From Edaphobacter acidisoli (GTDB taxonomy: Bacteria; Acidobacteriota; Terriglobia; Terriglobales; Acidobacteriaceae), in assembly GCF_014642855.1 (NCBI RefSeq), contig NZ_BMJB01000001.1:1922001-1986000 (forward strand): a stretch of DNA of 64,000 nt. The letters run 5' to 3'. Position numbers and translations under genes: made by a program. Positions 45,604 to 53,667 of the stretch are shown piece by piece. The notes under the pieces were generated by a model, which was not told the DNA's origin, ran no database searches, and saw only the letters and a program-made list of their open reading frames with translations. Numbering within the stretch: position 1 is the stretch's first letter; each line of letters starts with the position of its first letter.

Positions 45604-46227
45604 ATGGCCGTCAAGAAAAAGAACTCTTCCACACCGATGCCAAAGCCCTCCGCTACCAGCAAAAAGCCCGCACGCAAAGCTAGATTAATCTCCTCGAAGC
45701 TCGCCTGGAAAGGCAGAGTCTTCTCCGTCTACTCCGACAAAGTAGAAGAGCCAGGTGATCACATCAACACCCGCGACGTCATCCGTCACAATGGCTCCAT
45801 CGTCATCCTCGCTGTCGACGAATCAAAGGACCCCCGCGACCCCGAAGTCATCATGGAGCGCCAGTACCGCCACGCCGCCGGACAAATCCTGCTCGAACTT
45901 CCCGCCGGTCGCATCGAACCCGGCGAAGCACCGCTCGCCGCGGCCAAGCGCGAGATGATCGAAGAGACCGGCTACCGCGCTAAGCGCTGGACGCACCTCA
46001 CCAAATACTTCGCCAGCCCCGGCTTCCTCGGCGAATCGATGAGCATCTATCTCGCCCGCGACATCAGCGCAGGCAAAGCGCAGCCCGAAGCCGACGAGCA
46101 GATCGAAGTCGTTCGCATCAAGCTCTCCGAGCTGCTCAAGATGATCGCCGCCGACAAAGTCCACGACGGCAAAACCCTCATCGGCGTCCTCTTCTACGAC
46201 GCTGGCCGACGCAGCGGCAAGTTTTAA
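45604..46227 (+). CDS. NUDIX hydrolase (ADP-ribose pyrophosphatase-like)
   Basis: About 207 residues. The NUDIX box is complete: G-R-I-E-P-G-E, seven residues, then REMIEETGY. The preceding VIMERQYRHAAGQILLELPAG is the pattern of ADP-ribose/ADP-sugar pyrophosphatases of NudF type. The N terminus is a basic, Ser/Pro-rich extension of about 35 residues before the fold. The enzyme should hydrolyse ADP-ribose or related nucleotide sugars. The ATG at 45604 is preferred; 45547 would add 19 unlikely residues. It is divergent from bshC. Confidence 0.9.
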   Translation: MAVKKKNSSTPMPKPSATSKKPARKARLISSKLAWKGRVFSVYSDKVEEPGDHINTRDVIRHNGSIVILAVDESKDPRDPEVIMERQYRHAAGQILLELPAGRIEPGEAPLAAAKREMIEETGYRAKRWTHLTKYFASPGFLGESMSIYLARDISAGKAQPEADEQIEVVRIKLSELLKMIAADKVHDGKTLIGVLFYDAGRRSGKF

Positions 46228-46518
46228 AGCAGACTCAAATCAGCATCAGGATCAATATAGAGTCCGCGTGACAAGTGCCGGGCATTCATCCTCTTCGATC
46301 AGAAAATCTTTCTCTTCCATGAGAATTTATTCCCGAAGAATCTCGAATAGCTGCACTTGTCCCCCAACCCGATTTAAGAAAAAAGTTGTGCAAAAAAATC
46401 CTTCATTCTTCCTGCAACCCGCCGCTCTATCTCCCGCGTCAGAACGGGTTGAACAGCAGAATCCATCCAGCGTTTTTTCTCGCTGTTCGTAATCCGATAG
46501 ATAAGGGAGTTCGTTCCA

Positions 46519-46737
46519 TTGGCACAGTACAAAGGCATCGTCAAATGGTTCAACAACGCAAAAGGTTATGGCTTCCTCGGCCGTGACGGCGGGGCAGACG
46601 TATTCGTCCACTACAGCTCCATCCTGCGCGAAGGATATAAGAGCCTCAAGGAAGGCGATCAGGTCGAGTTCGACATTATCGAGGGCACCAAAGGTCCCCA
46701 GGCCGATCAGGTCATGCGCCTTAAGGAGATTGCCTAG
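46519..46737 (+). CDS. Cold-shock domain protein
   Basis: A 72-residue single cold-shock domain. RNP1 reads KGYGFLGRD and RNP2 [20 protein letters not shown] is the classic start. It binds single-stranded RNA and helps translation. RNP1 is slightly unusual in having L where I is common. The start is a TTG at 46519 with GGGAG 9 bases upstream. The 291-base space before it contains no gene and probably includes a long 5' leader, as is usual for cold-shock mRNAs; this is inference. Confidence 0.95.
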   Translation: MAQYKGIVKWFNNAKGYGFLGRDGGADVFVHYSSILREGYKSLKEGDQVEFDIIEGTKGPQADQVMRLKEIA

Positions 46738-46839
46738 CGCCACGCGCAGCCAATTCAAATCCTCCCTGCCTTGAACATCTCTCATAGTGCATACTGGCTC
46801 AGTACGCCAGCGGTACCAGCTGCGCGTTGAACAGCCTTT

Positions 46840-48597
46840 ATGGACAACATCACCATCGCCCGCCTGCTCGACGAAACCGCATCTCTACTCGAAATCGACG
46901 CAGGCGATCCCTTCCGCATCCGCTCCTACCGTCGCGCCGCCGAGGCAGTCGAGCAGCAAACCACGCAGCTCTCCACACTCGTCGCCGAACCCAAACAGCT
47001 CCTCGCCATCGCCGGCATCGGCAAAGGCATGGCCGCCAATATCGTCGAGCTGGTCTCGACCGGCACGATGCCACTGCGCGAAGAGCTCCTGCAGAAATAC
47101 AAACCCACCATGCTCGAACTGCTGCGTCTCCCCGGCATGGGTCCCAAGACCGTCGCGCTCCTCTGGTCCGCGCTCAGCGTCTCGGACATCGACGCCCTCG
47201 AAACCGCCGCCAAAGAAGGCAAGCTCCTCGAGCTCCCGCGCATGGGCCAGAAGTTCACCGACAAGCTCCTCAAAGGCATCGAAGACTACCGCCGCAACTC
47301 CAGCCGCTTCCGCATCGACGACGCACGCGAGCACGCCGACCGCATCTCCGCACTCATCCAGACCTTCCCCGGCATCGACGAGATCACCCCCGCCGGCAGT
47401 CTCCGCCGCGGCCGCGAGACCGTCGGCGACCTCGACCTGCTCGTCACCGGCCCCGCCTGCGAGCCCAACGTCGTCTCCGCAGCCGTCGAGCACGTCGCCG
47501 CGCTCCCGCTCATCGACAAGCTCCTCGCCAAAGGCCAGAACAAAGTCAGCTTCACCCTGCGCAACAATCTTCAAGTCGACGTGCGCCTGCTCCCCCGCGC
47601 CAGCTACGGCGCCGCGCTCCAGTACTTCACCGGCTCGAAGATGCACAACGTCGCCCTCCGCCAGCGCGCCATCAAGCGCGGCCTCACGCTCAACGAGTAC
47701 GCACTCGCCCGCCTCGACGACAACACCATCGTCGCCGCCCGGACCGAGGAAGATATTTATCGCGCCCTCGACCTCGACTACATCCCGCCCGAGCTGCGCG
47801 AAAACTCCGGCGAGCTTGAAGCCGCCGCCAACCACACCCTCCCGCAGCTCATCACCCTCACCGACATCCGTGGCGACCTGCACATGCACACCGACGCCAC
47901 CGACGGCCGCAACACCATCCGCGAGATGGCCGAAGCCGCCCTCGCCCGCGGCCTCAGCTACATCGCCATCACCGACCACAGCAAAAATCTCGCAATGACC
48001 AACGGCCTCGACGACACCCGCGCCCTCGCCCACATCCAGCGCATCCGCGCAGTCGACGCCGAGTTGCAATCCGAGCACAAAGGAAAAATCCGCGTCCTCC
48101 CCGGCATCGAGGTCGACATCCTCGCCGACGGCTCACTCGACCTCGCCGACGAAACCCTCGCCCAAATGGACATCGTCGTCGCCAGCGTCCACTCGCACTT
48201 CGCCCAGCCCATCGAAGAGATGACCCAGCGCGTCCTCCGCGCCATCGAAAACCCCTACGTCCGCATCCTCGGCCATCCCACCGGCCGCAAGGTCCTGGGC
48301 CGCGAAGCCATCGCCGTCCACATCGAACAAATCCTCAAGCGCGCATCCGAACTCGGAGTAGCCGTCGAGCACAACGCCGCACCCGCTCGCTCCGACCTGA
48401 ACGACCTCAACCTCCGCCTCGCCAAACAGCACGGCTGCAAGATCGTCGTCAACACCGACGCCCACACCACCGCCGAGCTCGCCCAAATCAGCTACGGCAT
48501 CACCCAGCTCCGCCGCGCCTGGCTCACCCCCGCCGACATCCTCAACACCTGCCCCACAGCAAAAGCACTACTCACCAACCTCCGCCCCCGCCCATAA
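46840..48597 (+). CDS. polX: DNA polymerase/3'-5' exonuclease PolX
   Basis: A 585-residue family X polymerase. The N-terminal helix-hairpin-helix region (LLRLPGMGPKTVALLW) and the polymerase beta-like palm with GSLRRGRETVGDLDLLV (catalytic Asp pair) come first. The C-terminal PHP domain starts at DLHMHTDATDGRNT (near residue 346) and contains later metal ligands in NTDAHTT. It fills short gaps in base-excision repair and trims 3' ends. Length and domain order match bacterial PolX exactly. Confidence 0.95.
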   Translation: MDNITIARLLDETASLLEIDAGDPFRIRSYRRAAEAVEQQTTQLSTLVAEPKQLLAIAGIGKGMAANIVELVSTGTMPLREELLQKYKPTMLELLRLPGMGPKTVALLWSALSVSDIDALETAAKEGKLLELPRMGQKFTDKLLKGIEDYRRNSSRFRIDDAREHADRISALIQTFPGIDEITPAGSLRRGRETVGDLDLLVTGPACEPNVVSAAVEHVAALPLIDKLLAKGQNKVSFTLRNNLQVDVRLLPRASYGAALQYFTGSKMHNVALRQRAIKRGLTLNEYALARLDDNTIVAARTEEDIYRALDLDYIPPELRENSGELEAAANHTLPQLITLTDIRGDLHMHTDATDGRNTIREMAEAALARGLSYIAITDHSKNLAMTNGLDDTRALAHIQRIRAVDAELQSEHKGKIRVLPGIEVDILADGSLDLADETLAQMDIVVASVHSHFAQPIEEMTQRVLRAIENPYVRILGHPTGRKVLGREAIAVHIEQILKRASELGVAVEHNAAPARSDLNDLNLRLAKQHGCKIVVNTDAHTTAELAQISYGITQLRRAWLTPADILNTCPTAKALLTNLRPRP

Positions 48598-48616
48598 CAA
48601 ACCATCGCCCCAAGCC

Positions 48617-48663
48617 GTCATCCTGAGCGAAGCGACCGCAGGGAGCGCAGTCGAAGGACCCCG
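48617..48663 (+). repeat. Intergenic repeat family A, copy 4
   Basis: GTCATCCTGAGCGAAGCGAC leads into AGTCGAAGGACCCCG. It lies in the 180-base polX/ctaB gap, which has no gene. Confidence 0.7.
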
Positions 48664-48777
48664 ACGACTCCGCAAACCACCCATACCCTCGCTCCCTTTC
48701 GACCACAAGACCCTCCTTACCCTCAACATAACCCCACCAAACCCACACCCGACCCGCAAAAGCGTTATCCTTAAACC

Positions 48778-49761
48778 GTGGCCACCTCCACAACAACCGA
48801 TCACGCGCTGGCCCAGGCCGACCCGCGTTCAGAGACGCAGGCCCGGCAGCACTCGCTGCTCGCCGACTACGCCACGCTCTTCAAGCTCCGCGTCTCCGCG
48901 ATGGTCATCATCACCGCCGGAGCCGGCTTCTATCTCGGCAGCCTCCGCAGCGGCATCAGCCCCTTCCACCTCGGTTTGATCGAAGCCCTCGGAGGCATCG
49001 CCGTCGTCACCTGCGGCAGCGCCGCCCTCAACCAGGCCCTCGAACGCCGCACGGACAGCCTGATGCGCCGCACCAGCCACCGTCCCATGGCCGCCGGACG
49101 CATCTCGCTCACCCACGGCCTCCTGCTCGGATTCGCCGCCGTCTTCCTCGGCTCGCTCTACCTCGCGCTCGCGGTCAACCTGCTCACCGGCACGCTCACG
49201 CTGCTCACCGCCATCGGCTACGTCGCCATCTACACGCCGCTCAAGCGTGTCACCACCGTCAACACTTTCATCGGAGCATTCCCCGGAGCGCTCCCTCCAC
49301 TCATCGGCTGGACCGCCGCTCGCGGCCTCATCGAGTGGCCCGGCGTCGCCCTCTTCGCCATCCTCTTCGTCTGGCAGTTCCCCCACTTCATGGCCATCGG
49401 CTGGATGTACCGCGACGACTACTCCCGCGCCGGCATCCGCCTCACCCCCACCCTCACCAACACGCCCTACGCCGCGCAGAGCACCGTCATCCAGTCGCTC
49501 TTCTACGCCGCCCTCATGATCCCCGTCAGCCTCTGGCCCTTCGCCCTCGGCACCACCGGATACCCCTACGCCATCGCCGCGACCATCCTCGGCGCAGGCT
49601 ACCTCTGGTACACCATCCGCTTCGCCCGCATCACCCGCGACCCCATCTCGCCCGCATCGCGCCTCGTCGCCCGCGACCTGCTCCGCGCCTCCGTCATCTA
49701 CCTGCCGCTACTCATGGCCGCCCTCATGCTCGACGCCAAAGGACGGCTGCTCTTCCGATAA
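48778..49761 (+). CDS. ctaB: Protoheme IX farnesyltransferase
   Basis: A 327-residue UbiA-family membrane enzyme with about eight to nine membrane helices. It turns heme b into heme o for terminal oxidases. The first prenyl-diphosphate-binding motif reads NQALERRTDSLMRRTSHRP; the usual first Asp is Glu here, while the second Asp and the RT..RP part are conserved. The second motif is MYRDDYSRAGI. The start is a GTG at 48778. The stop overlaps the next gene's ATG (TAATG), so translation is coupled with a DUF420 gene of the oxidase-assembly type. Confidence 0.93.
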   Translation: MATSTTTDHALAQADPRSETQARQHSLLADYATLFKLRVSAMVIITAGAGFYLGSLRSGISPFHLGLIEALGGIAVVTCGSAALNQALERRTDSLMRRTSHRPMAAGRISLTHGLLLGFAAVFLGSLYLALAVNLLTGTLTLLTAIGYVAIYTPLKRVTTVNTFIGAFPGALPPLIGWTAARGLIEWPGVALFAILFVWQFPHFMAIGWMYRDDYSRAGIRLTPTLTNTPYAAQSTVIQSLFYAALMIPVSLWPFALGTTGYPYAIAATILGAGYLWYTIRFARITRDPISPASRLVARDLLRASVIYLPLLMAALMLDAKGRLLFR

Positions 49762-50318
49762 TGACCACGCTCTCACCGCAAGCATCGAAGCCCGTCCGCA
49801 CGCCCGCATCCGTCATCGCCGGAATCATCCTCTTCAGCATCGCCGCCAGCGCGCTCATCTGCTACCTCGTCTACTTCCACGCCCCCACCGACGTCTCCGG
49901 CACGCATCTGCGCTCGCTTCCACTCGTCAACGCAATCCTCAACGCCTGCTGCACCACCGCGCTCCTCTTCGGCTACCGCTTCATCCGCACCGGCCGCATC
50001 CAGCAGCATCGCCGAGCCATGTTCACGGCCTTCATCTTCTCCAGCATCTTCCTCGCGTCCTACCTCACCAACGACGCCCTGCACGGCGAAACCCACTTCA
50101 ATCGCCTCAGCGCCTGGTGGCCCTTCTACTGGAAGCTGCTCGCCTCGCACATCATCCTCTCGGTCTTCGCCCTGCCGATGATCCTCATCACCTTCTTCCT
50201 CTCGCTCACCGGCCGCTTCCCCGCGCACAAAAAGCTGGCCCGCTACACCTTCCCCATCTGGCTCTACGTCTCACTCACAGGAGTCATCGTCTACATCATG
50301 CAGGCAGCCATCCATTGA
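49761..50318 (+). CDS. DUF420 membrane protein (CtaM-like)
   Basis: A 185-residue integral membrane protein with about five helices (SVIAGIILFSIAASALICYL, LPLVNAILNACCTTALLFGY, AMFTAFIFSSIFLASYL, HIILSVFALPMILITFFL, IWLYVSLTGVIVYIMQ). The ATG overlaps the ctaB stop. Conserved histidines (QQHRRAM, HGETHF, LASHIILS, HKKLAR) match the DUF420 family, whose members (CtaM in Gram-positives) are needed for heme-copper oxidase activity. Together with ctaB it suggests an oxidase-assembly unit, although no oxidase subunit genes are in the window. Confidence 0.88.
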   Translation: MTTLSPQASKPVRTPASVIAGIILFSIAASALICYLVYFHAPTDVSGTHLRSLPLVNAILNACCTTALLFGYRFIRTGRIQQHRRAMFTAFIFSSIFLASYLTNDALHGETHFNRLSAWWPFYWKLLASHIILSVFALPMILITFFLSLTGRFPAHKKLARYTFPIWLYVSLTGVIVYIMQAAIH

Positions 50319-50365
50319 TTCGTTGATTCAGTGATTCATTGACCCGATCGACCAGCACGCCCCCT

Positions 50366-50590
50366 ATGCGACCAGACACCCGCACCCTACTCCGCACCGG
50401 CATCGCCATCTTCGGCACAGGCATCCTCGCCGCAGTCCTCACCCTCACGCTCTTCGGCGGAGTCAGCCATCAGGGCCCCCACACCAACTCCGGCTGGCTG
50501 GCCCTCATGCTCGCACTAGGTTGCTTACCCACAGGCTTCCTCACCCTGCTCCTCGCCATCTGGAAACTCATCGGCGACTCCCGCCGCTAG
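50366..50590 (+). CDS. Small two-helix membrane protein
   Basis: About 74 residues with two hydrophobic segments (LLRTGIAIFGTGILAAVLTL and LALMLALGCLPTGFLTLLLA) separated by a short polar loop. I recognise no family. It follows the DUF420 gene by 47 bases and may belong to the same transcript. The ATG at 50366 is preferred; a TTG at 50339 would add nine residues. An oxidase-related role is only suggested by position. Confidence 0.55.
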   Translation: MRPDTRTLLRTGIAIFGTGILAAVLTLTLFGGVSHQGPHTNSGWLALMLALGCLPTGFLTLLLAIWKLIGDSRR

Positions 50591-50639
50591 GCCGCGTTCA
50601 TACACGTTGGGCACAAATGCATCGACCTCCCCATGAGCC

Positions 50640-50708
50640 GTCATCCTGAGCGAAGCCCCTGAGCGAGCCGCAGGCGAGTCGAATGGGGCGAAGTCGAAGG
50701 ACCCCGCG
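50640..50708 (+). repeat. Intergenic repeat family A, copy 5
   Basis: GTCATCCTGAGCGAAGCCCC leads through a longer middle part to AGTCGAAGGACCCCG. It is the first of several repeats in the 742-base gene-free space before ssb. Confidence 0.7.
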
Positions 50709-50782
50709 ACCGACTCACTCGCCCATACCGTCCAACCCTTTCAGCCACTCACTCCTCTTGCATCTCCATTCCACACCGCAGC

Positions 50783-50845
50783 CGGGTGCCCCATCTTCGG
50801 CGTGAAGCGCCTAAGGTGGGTTCATTTTCGCGCCAGCGAAAATCC
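50783..50845 (+). repeat. Intergenic repeat family C, copy 1
   Basis: A 63-base unit that differs by one base from 51834-51896. It contains a GGCGTGAAGCGCC-type short palindrome and ends with an inverted ATTTTCGCGCCAGCGAAAAT hairpin. Confidence 0.8.
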
Positions 50846-50871
50846 TATGCCGGGTGCCGGCCACTAATCTC

Positions 50872-50910
50872 CGGGTGCCCATCCATCGCGCTTTTGCGAT
50901 GGGTGGGATT
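50872..50910. repeat. Intergenic hairpin repeat family G, copy 2
   Basis: CCCATCCATCGCG pairs with a GCGATGGGTGGGA-type half. It is similar to the elements at 37325 and 50985. Confidence 0.55.
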
Positions 50911-50928
50911 AAAGTAACTCTCCAGCCA

Positions 50929-50982
50929 CGTCATCTCGACCGAAGCCGCGCAGCGGCGCAGTGGAGAGACCCCTGTATTTTG
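50929..50982 (+). repeat. Intergenic repeat family B, copy 2
   Basis: ACGTCATCTCGACCGAAG, an inner hairpin (GCCGC with GCGGC), then GTGGAGAGACCCCTGTATTT. It is the same frame as 37401-37461. Confidence 0.65.
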
Positions 50983-50984
50983 CC

Positions 50985-51023
50985 GGGTGCCCCATCCATC
51001 GCGGTTTCATGCGATGGGTGGGA
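50985..51023. repeat. Intergenic hairpin repeat family G, copy 3
   Basis: CGGGTGCCCCATCCATCGCG pairs with TGCGATGGGTGGGAA. It directly follows family B copy 2, the reverse of their order at 37.3-37.5 kb. Confidence 0.55.
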
Positions 51024-51060
51024 ATGTACATCGCTGCCGTGGTTGCTCTTGTCGTTGCTT

Positions 51061-51090
51061 CTGAGATAGGCCCGGACTTCAGTCCGGGCA
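51061..51090. repeat. Intergenic repeat family D, copy 1
   Basis: A 30-base unit identical to 51991-52020, with the palindrome GCCCGGACTTCAGTCCGGGC (51070-51089). A second hairpin follows (GACACGCG with CGCGTGTC, 51104-51123). Confidence 0.75.
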
Positions 51091-51332
51091 ATACCAGCGG
51101 AAGGACACGCGTTTACGCGTGTCGATAAAACGCCACGCCGACAGGCGTCACCGCTCTGCCGAAGGCACGGTTTTAGGAGGCTTTCCACCACCGCTCAAGC
51201 CGCCACTAACCCAACCGCAATGGCAATCCCAAACGAACTCGCCACAGAATCGATTGCCGTTCTCAATGTCCCACATCTCCACATCCCTCCATCTGCTATC
51301 CTCATCCTTCACCACCACACTGGAGCATCCAC

Positions 51333-51800
51333 ATGGCAAAAGGCGTCAACAAAGTCCTTCTTCTCGGCAACGTAGGCAAAGACCCCGAAGTCCGCTCGAC
51401 CCCCGGCGGCACCCTCGTCGCCAGCTTCTCCCTCGCCACCGCCGACCGCCAGAAGGACCAGCAGGGCAACTGGCAGGACAAGACCGAGTGGCACAATCTC
51501 GTCGCCTTCAGCCGCACCGCCGAGATCATCCGCGACTACGTCAAGAAGGGTTCGCAGCTCTACATCGAGGGCAAGATCCAGACCCGCTCCTGGGACGACA
51601 AAGAATCCGGTCAGAAAAAATACCGCACCGAGATCCTCATCAACGAGCTCACCCTCCTCGGCAAACCCAGCGAAGGCGGCAGCAGTGGCGGCGGCTACTC
51701 CAAATCCAACACGGCCAGCTTCGACCAGCGCACCCCCGCCAGCGAAGCAGCAACGACCTACGCCGACCCCGGCATCACCGACGACGACATCCCCTTCTAA
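51333..51800 (+). CDS. ssb: Single-stranded DNA-binding protein
   Basis: A 155-residue protein with one OB-fold domain (MAKGVNKVLLLGNVGKDPEV, then TEWHNLVAFSRTAEI and GKIQTRSWDDKESGQKKY). A Gly/Ser-rich linker follows, and the acidic tip DDDIPF is the partner-docking tail of bacterial SSB. It coats single-stranded DNA during replication and repair. Length and layout are standard. The gene stands alone between two long repeat-filled spaces and shares no operon with rpsF or rpsR here. Confidence 0.97.
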   Translation: MAKGVNKVLLLGNVGKDPEVRSTPGGTLVASFSLATADRQKDQQGNWQDKTEWHNLVAFSRTAEIIRDYVKKGSQLYIEGKIQTRSWDDKESGQKKYRTEILINELTLLGKPSEGGSSGGGYSKSNTASFDQRTPASEAATTYADPGITDDDIPF

Positions 51801-51833
51801 CCACACAACACTCCGGGGTAATTCGCGCAAAGT

Positions 51834-51896
51834 CGGGTGCCCCATCTTCGGCGCGAAGCGCCTAAGGTGGGTTCATTTTCGCGCCAGCGAAAATCC
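51834..51896 (+). repeat. Intergenic repeat family C, copy 2
   Basis: This matches 50783-50845 at 62 of 63 bases. It begins 34 bases past the ssb stop. Confidence 0.8.
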
Positions 51897-51990
51897 AAAA
51901 ACCTTACCCCCGCCGCGGAGTGCCAGAGTGAAGAGTTGCCTTTGCTCTTGTCGTTGCTGGTCGCTGTTGTCTTTGTCGTTGTCGTTGTTC

Positions 51991-52020
51991 CTGAGATAGG
52001 CCCGGACTTCAGTCCGGGCA
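51991..52020. repeat. Intergenic repeat family D, copy 2
   Basis: Identical over 30 bases to 51061-51090. Both copies are preceded by a T/G-rich stretch containing TGCTCTTGTCGTTGCT. The 575-base gap after ssb holds families C, D and A and a 10-base hairpin, but no gene. Confidence 0.75.
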
Positions 52021-52094
52021 ACAACCAGCCACAAAACGCAGGGGCTTCAGCCTCCGGGATACGCCTTTTCTCAACCAAAGCCGGACACGTGTGC

Positions 52095-52120
52095 CCCAGG
52101 TCTCGCTTTTGAGACCTGGG
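52095..52120. terminator. Strong hairpin in the ssb downstream space
   Basis: Ten-base perfect arms CCCAGGTCTC and GAGACCTGGG with loop GCTTTT. There is no T-run after it. It may be one more palindromic repeat rather than a terminator. Confidence 0.4.
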
Positions 52121-52192
52121 TTAATTCGCGCTCTGCGCGAACCGCTTTTTACTTGCCACCCTCAAGGGATCGCTTTCGCACCACATCTCGCC

Positions 52193-52265
52193 GTCATTCT
52201 GAGCGCATCGGGGTCCCCGGCCAGCTTGCTGGCTGGGGTGGAAGCGAAGAACCCCCGCATTTTGC
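52193..52265 (+). repeat. Intergenic repeat family A, copy 6
   Basis: GTCATTCTGAGCGCATCGGG is followed by an inner hairpin (CCAGCTTGCTGG) and a GAAGAACCCCCGCATTTTGC end. The middle is longer than in other copies. Confidence 0.7.
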
Positions 52266-52375
52266 CTGTGCCAGCACGGACTACAAATCACCCACAGTCT
52301 CACCTGTTCTTTGCCGGGAAATCAGCCATAGCGTACACTTCCTCCCACTCCCCACAGAAGCCTCCAGGAGATCTC

Positions 52376-53092
52376 ATGAATCGCCGCACATTGCTGTACT
52401 CAGGTATTGCAACCGCCATGACAGCAGCGAGTCGCCCCGTCAACGCGAGCGAAGTTGGCGCTTCAACGAGCGCACCGTTGACTCGTCCGATCGACCTTCG
52501 CCGCACCGCCCATCTATGCATCGACCTGCAGAATGGCTTCGTGGAGAAAGGGGCTCCTGTCGAAGTTCCAGCGGCACGAGACATCATCCCCACAGTCAAT
52601 GCCATCAGCACCGCCATTCGGAAGAGCGAGGCGATTAACATCTTCGTGCAGTTCACCCTTGGGTCCCCCGACGTTCAGAGCTGGTCCAACTGGTTTGCCC
52701 GGATGCCGGAAAGCCAACGGCCGCAACAGGAGCGCTTCCTGGAGCGCGGCAGCCACTACCACCAGCTTTGGCCCGACCTCGCCGTGATGCCTGCAGATTT
52801 GAAGGTCGAGAAATCGCGCTTCAGCGCCTTCATCCCCGGCGCCTCAGACCTCAACGAACTCCTCAAGAGGCGGGGCCTGAACACACTCATCATCACCGGC
52901 ACCCTCACGAACGTATGTTGCGAGTCCACCGCCCGTGACGCCATGCAGATGAACTACCGCGTCATCTTTATTGAGGACGCCACGGCAGCGCGGACACCCG
53001 CAGAGCACAATGCCGCAATTGCCAACATGCGTAGCACCTTCGGCGAGGTGTTGACCGCCAAACATCTCATCGCTAACCTCCATGCATCGTAA
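52376..53092 (+). CDS. Isochorismatase-family cysteine hydrolase, exported
   Basis: About 238 residues. The catalytic triad of the family is visible: Asp in CIDLQNGFV, Lys in VEKSRFSAF and C181 in GTLTNVCCEST. The N terminus NRRTLLYSGIATAMTAASRP looks like a twin-arginine signal, unusual because most family members are cytoplasmic. AGGAG lies 5 bases before the ATG at 52376. The family includes isochorismatases, nicotinamidases and N-carbamoyl hydrolases; the substrate cannot be told. It stands alone between repeat-rich spaces. Confidence 0.87.
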   Translation: MNRRTLLYSGIATAMTAASRPVNASEVGASTSAPLTRPIDLRRTAHLCIDLQNGFVEKGAPVEVPAARDIIPTVNAISTAIRKSEAINIFVQFTLGSPDVQSWSNWFARMPESQRPQQERFLERGSHYHQLWPDLAVMPADLKVEKSRFSAFIPGASDLNELLKRRGLNTLIITGTLTNVCCESTARDAMQMNYRVIFIEDATAARTPAEHNAAIANMRSTFGEVLTAKHLIANLHAS

Positions 53093-53132
53093 GCCGCTGC
53101 ATGGCACAACTTCAGCACTGAGACAAACAGCC

Positions 53133-53180
53133 GTCATTCTGACCCTGAGTGAACCGAAGGGGAAGAACCCCCGCATTTTT
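53133..53180 (+). repeat. Intergenic repeat family A, copy 7
   Basis: GTCATTCTGACCCTGAGTGA leads to a GGGGAAGAACCCCCGCATTT end. The first half has extra bases compared with the other copies. Confidence 0.6.
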
Positions 53181-53235
53181 TCGAACCACCGCGAAACAAC
53201 CTCTTGCCAAGACCCTCGCACAAACAAGTCCCCAA

Positions 53236-53360
53236 GGCCAAAGGCCCGACTCATACCAGCCGGGCGAACGGGGTCCCCAAAGAGCATTTTTGCTCTTTGG
53301 GGCAGGAAGCCCCAGGTCCCCAGCCAGGAAAACCCAGAGGGCTGAAAGCCCGACTCATAG
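53236..53360 (+). repeat. Intergenic repeat family E, copy 2
   Basis: Same order of palindromes as 43061-43186, including the CCCCAAAGAGC/GCTCTTTGGGG hairpin at 53275-53302. Both E copies follow a family A copy at a short distance. Confidence 0.7.
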
Positions 53361-53394
53361 ATGCTCCCACCACCACAACAAACCACTTCAACCC

Positions 53395-53660
53395 AAACAC
53401 TTACAGAATTAACCCACAAAAACACCAGCAAAATCACATGTCAAGCCCCCAAACCCCATAAACCACTGATCTGAAACAACTTCCAATTGGCGGTTGAGTT
53501 TCCCCAAACCCGCTATCATAGAAGAAGGTACAAAAAACAGAGAACACAACATCAATCAAACGAATACTTTACCCATAAAGCACCCAAAATCAAGACTTTG
53601 CATTTAAATCACACGCTACACCACTGATAAAAATAGACTTAGCGAAAAAAGTAGGGGGAG
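53395..53660. other. AT-rich space before the trans-sulfuration gene
   Basis: About 270 bases, much richer in A and T than the flanking genes, with runs such as AAAATAGACTTAGCGAAAAA. No open frame of interest, tRNA or repeat was seen. A GGGGGAGGGGG run directly before the ATG at 53668 acts as the ribosome site. A promoter region or a foreign insert are both possible. Confidence 0.4.
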
Positions 53661-53667
53661 GGGGTCC

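Noticed and set aside
51837..52112. Open frames inside the repeats around ssb
   Set aside because: They run through repeat families C and D and appear wherever the repeats occur. No ribosome site and no conserved protein pattern.
50591..53667. Possible CRISPR array in the repeat-rich region
   Set aside because: Repeats are of several unlike families, unevenly spaced, with palindromic inner parts and no equal-length spacers. No cas gene is near.
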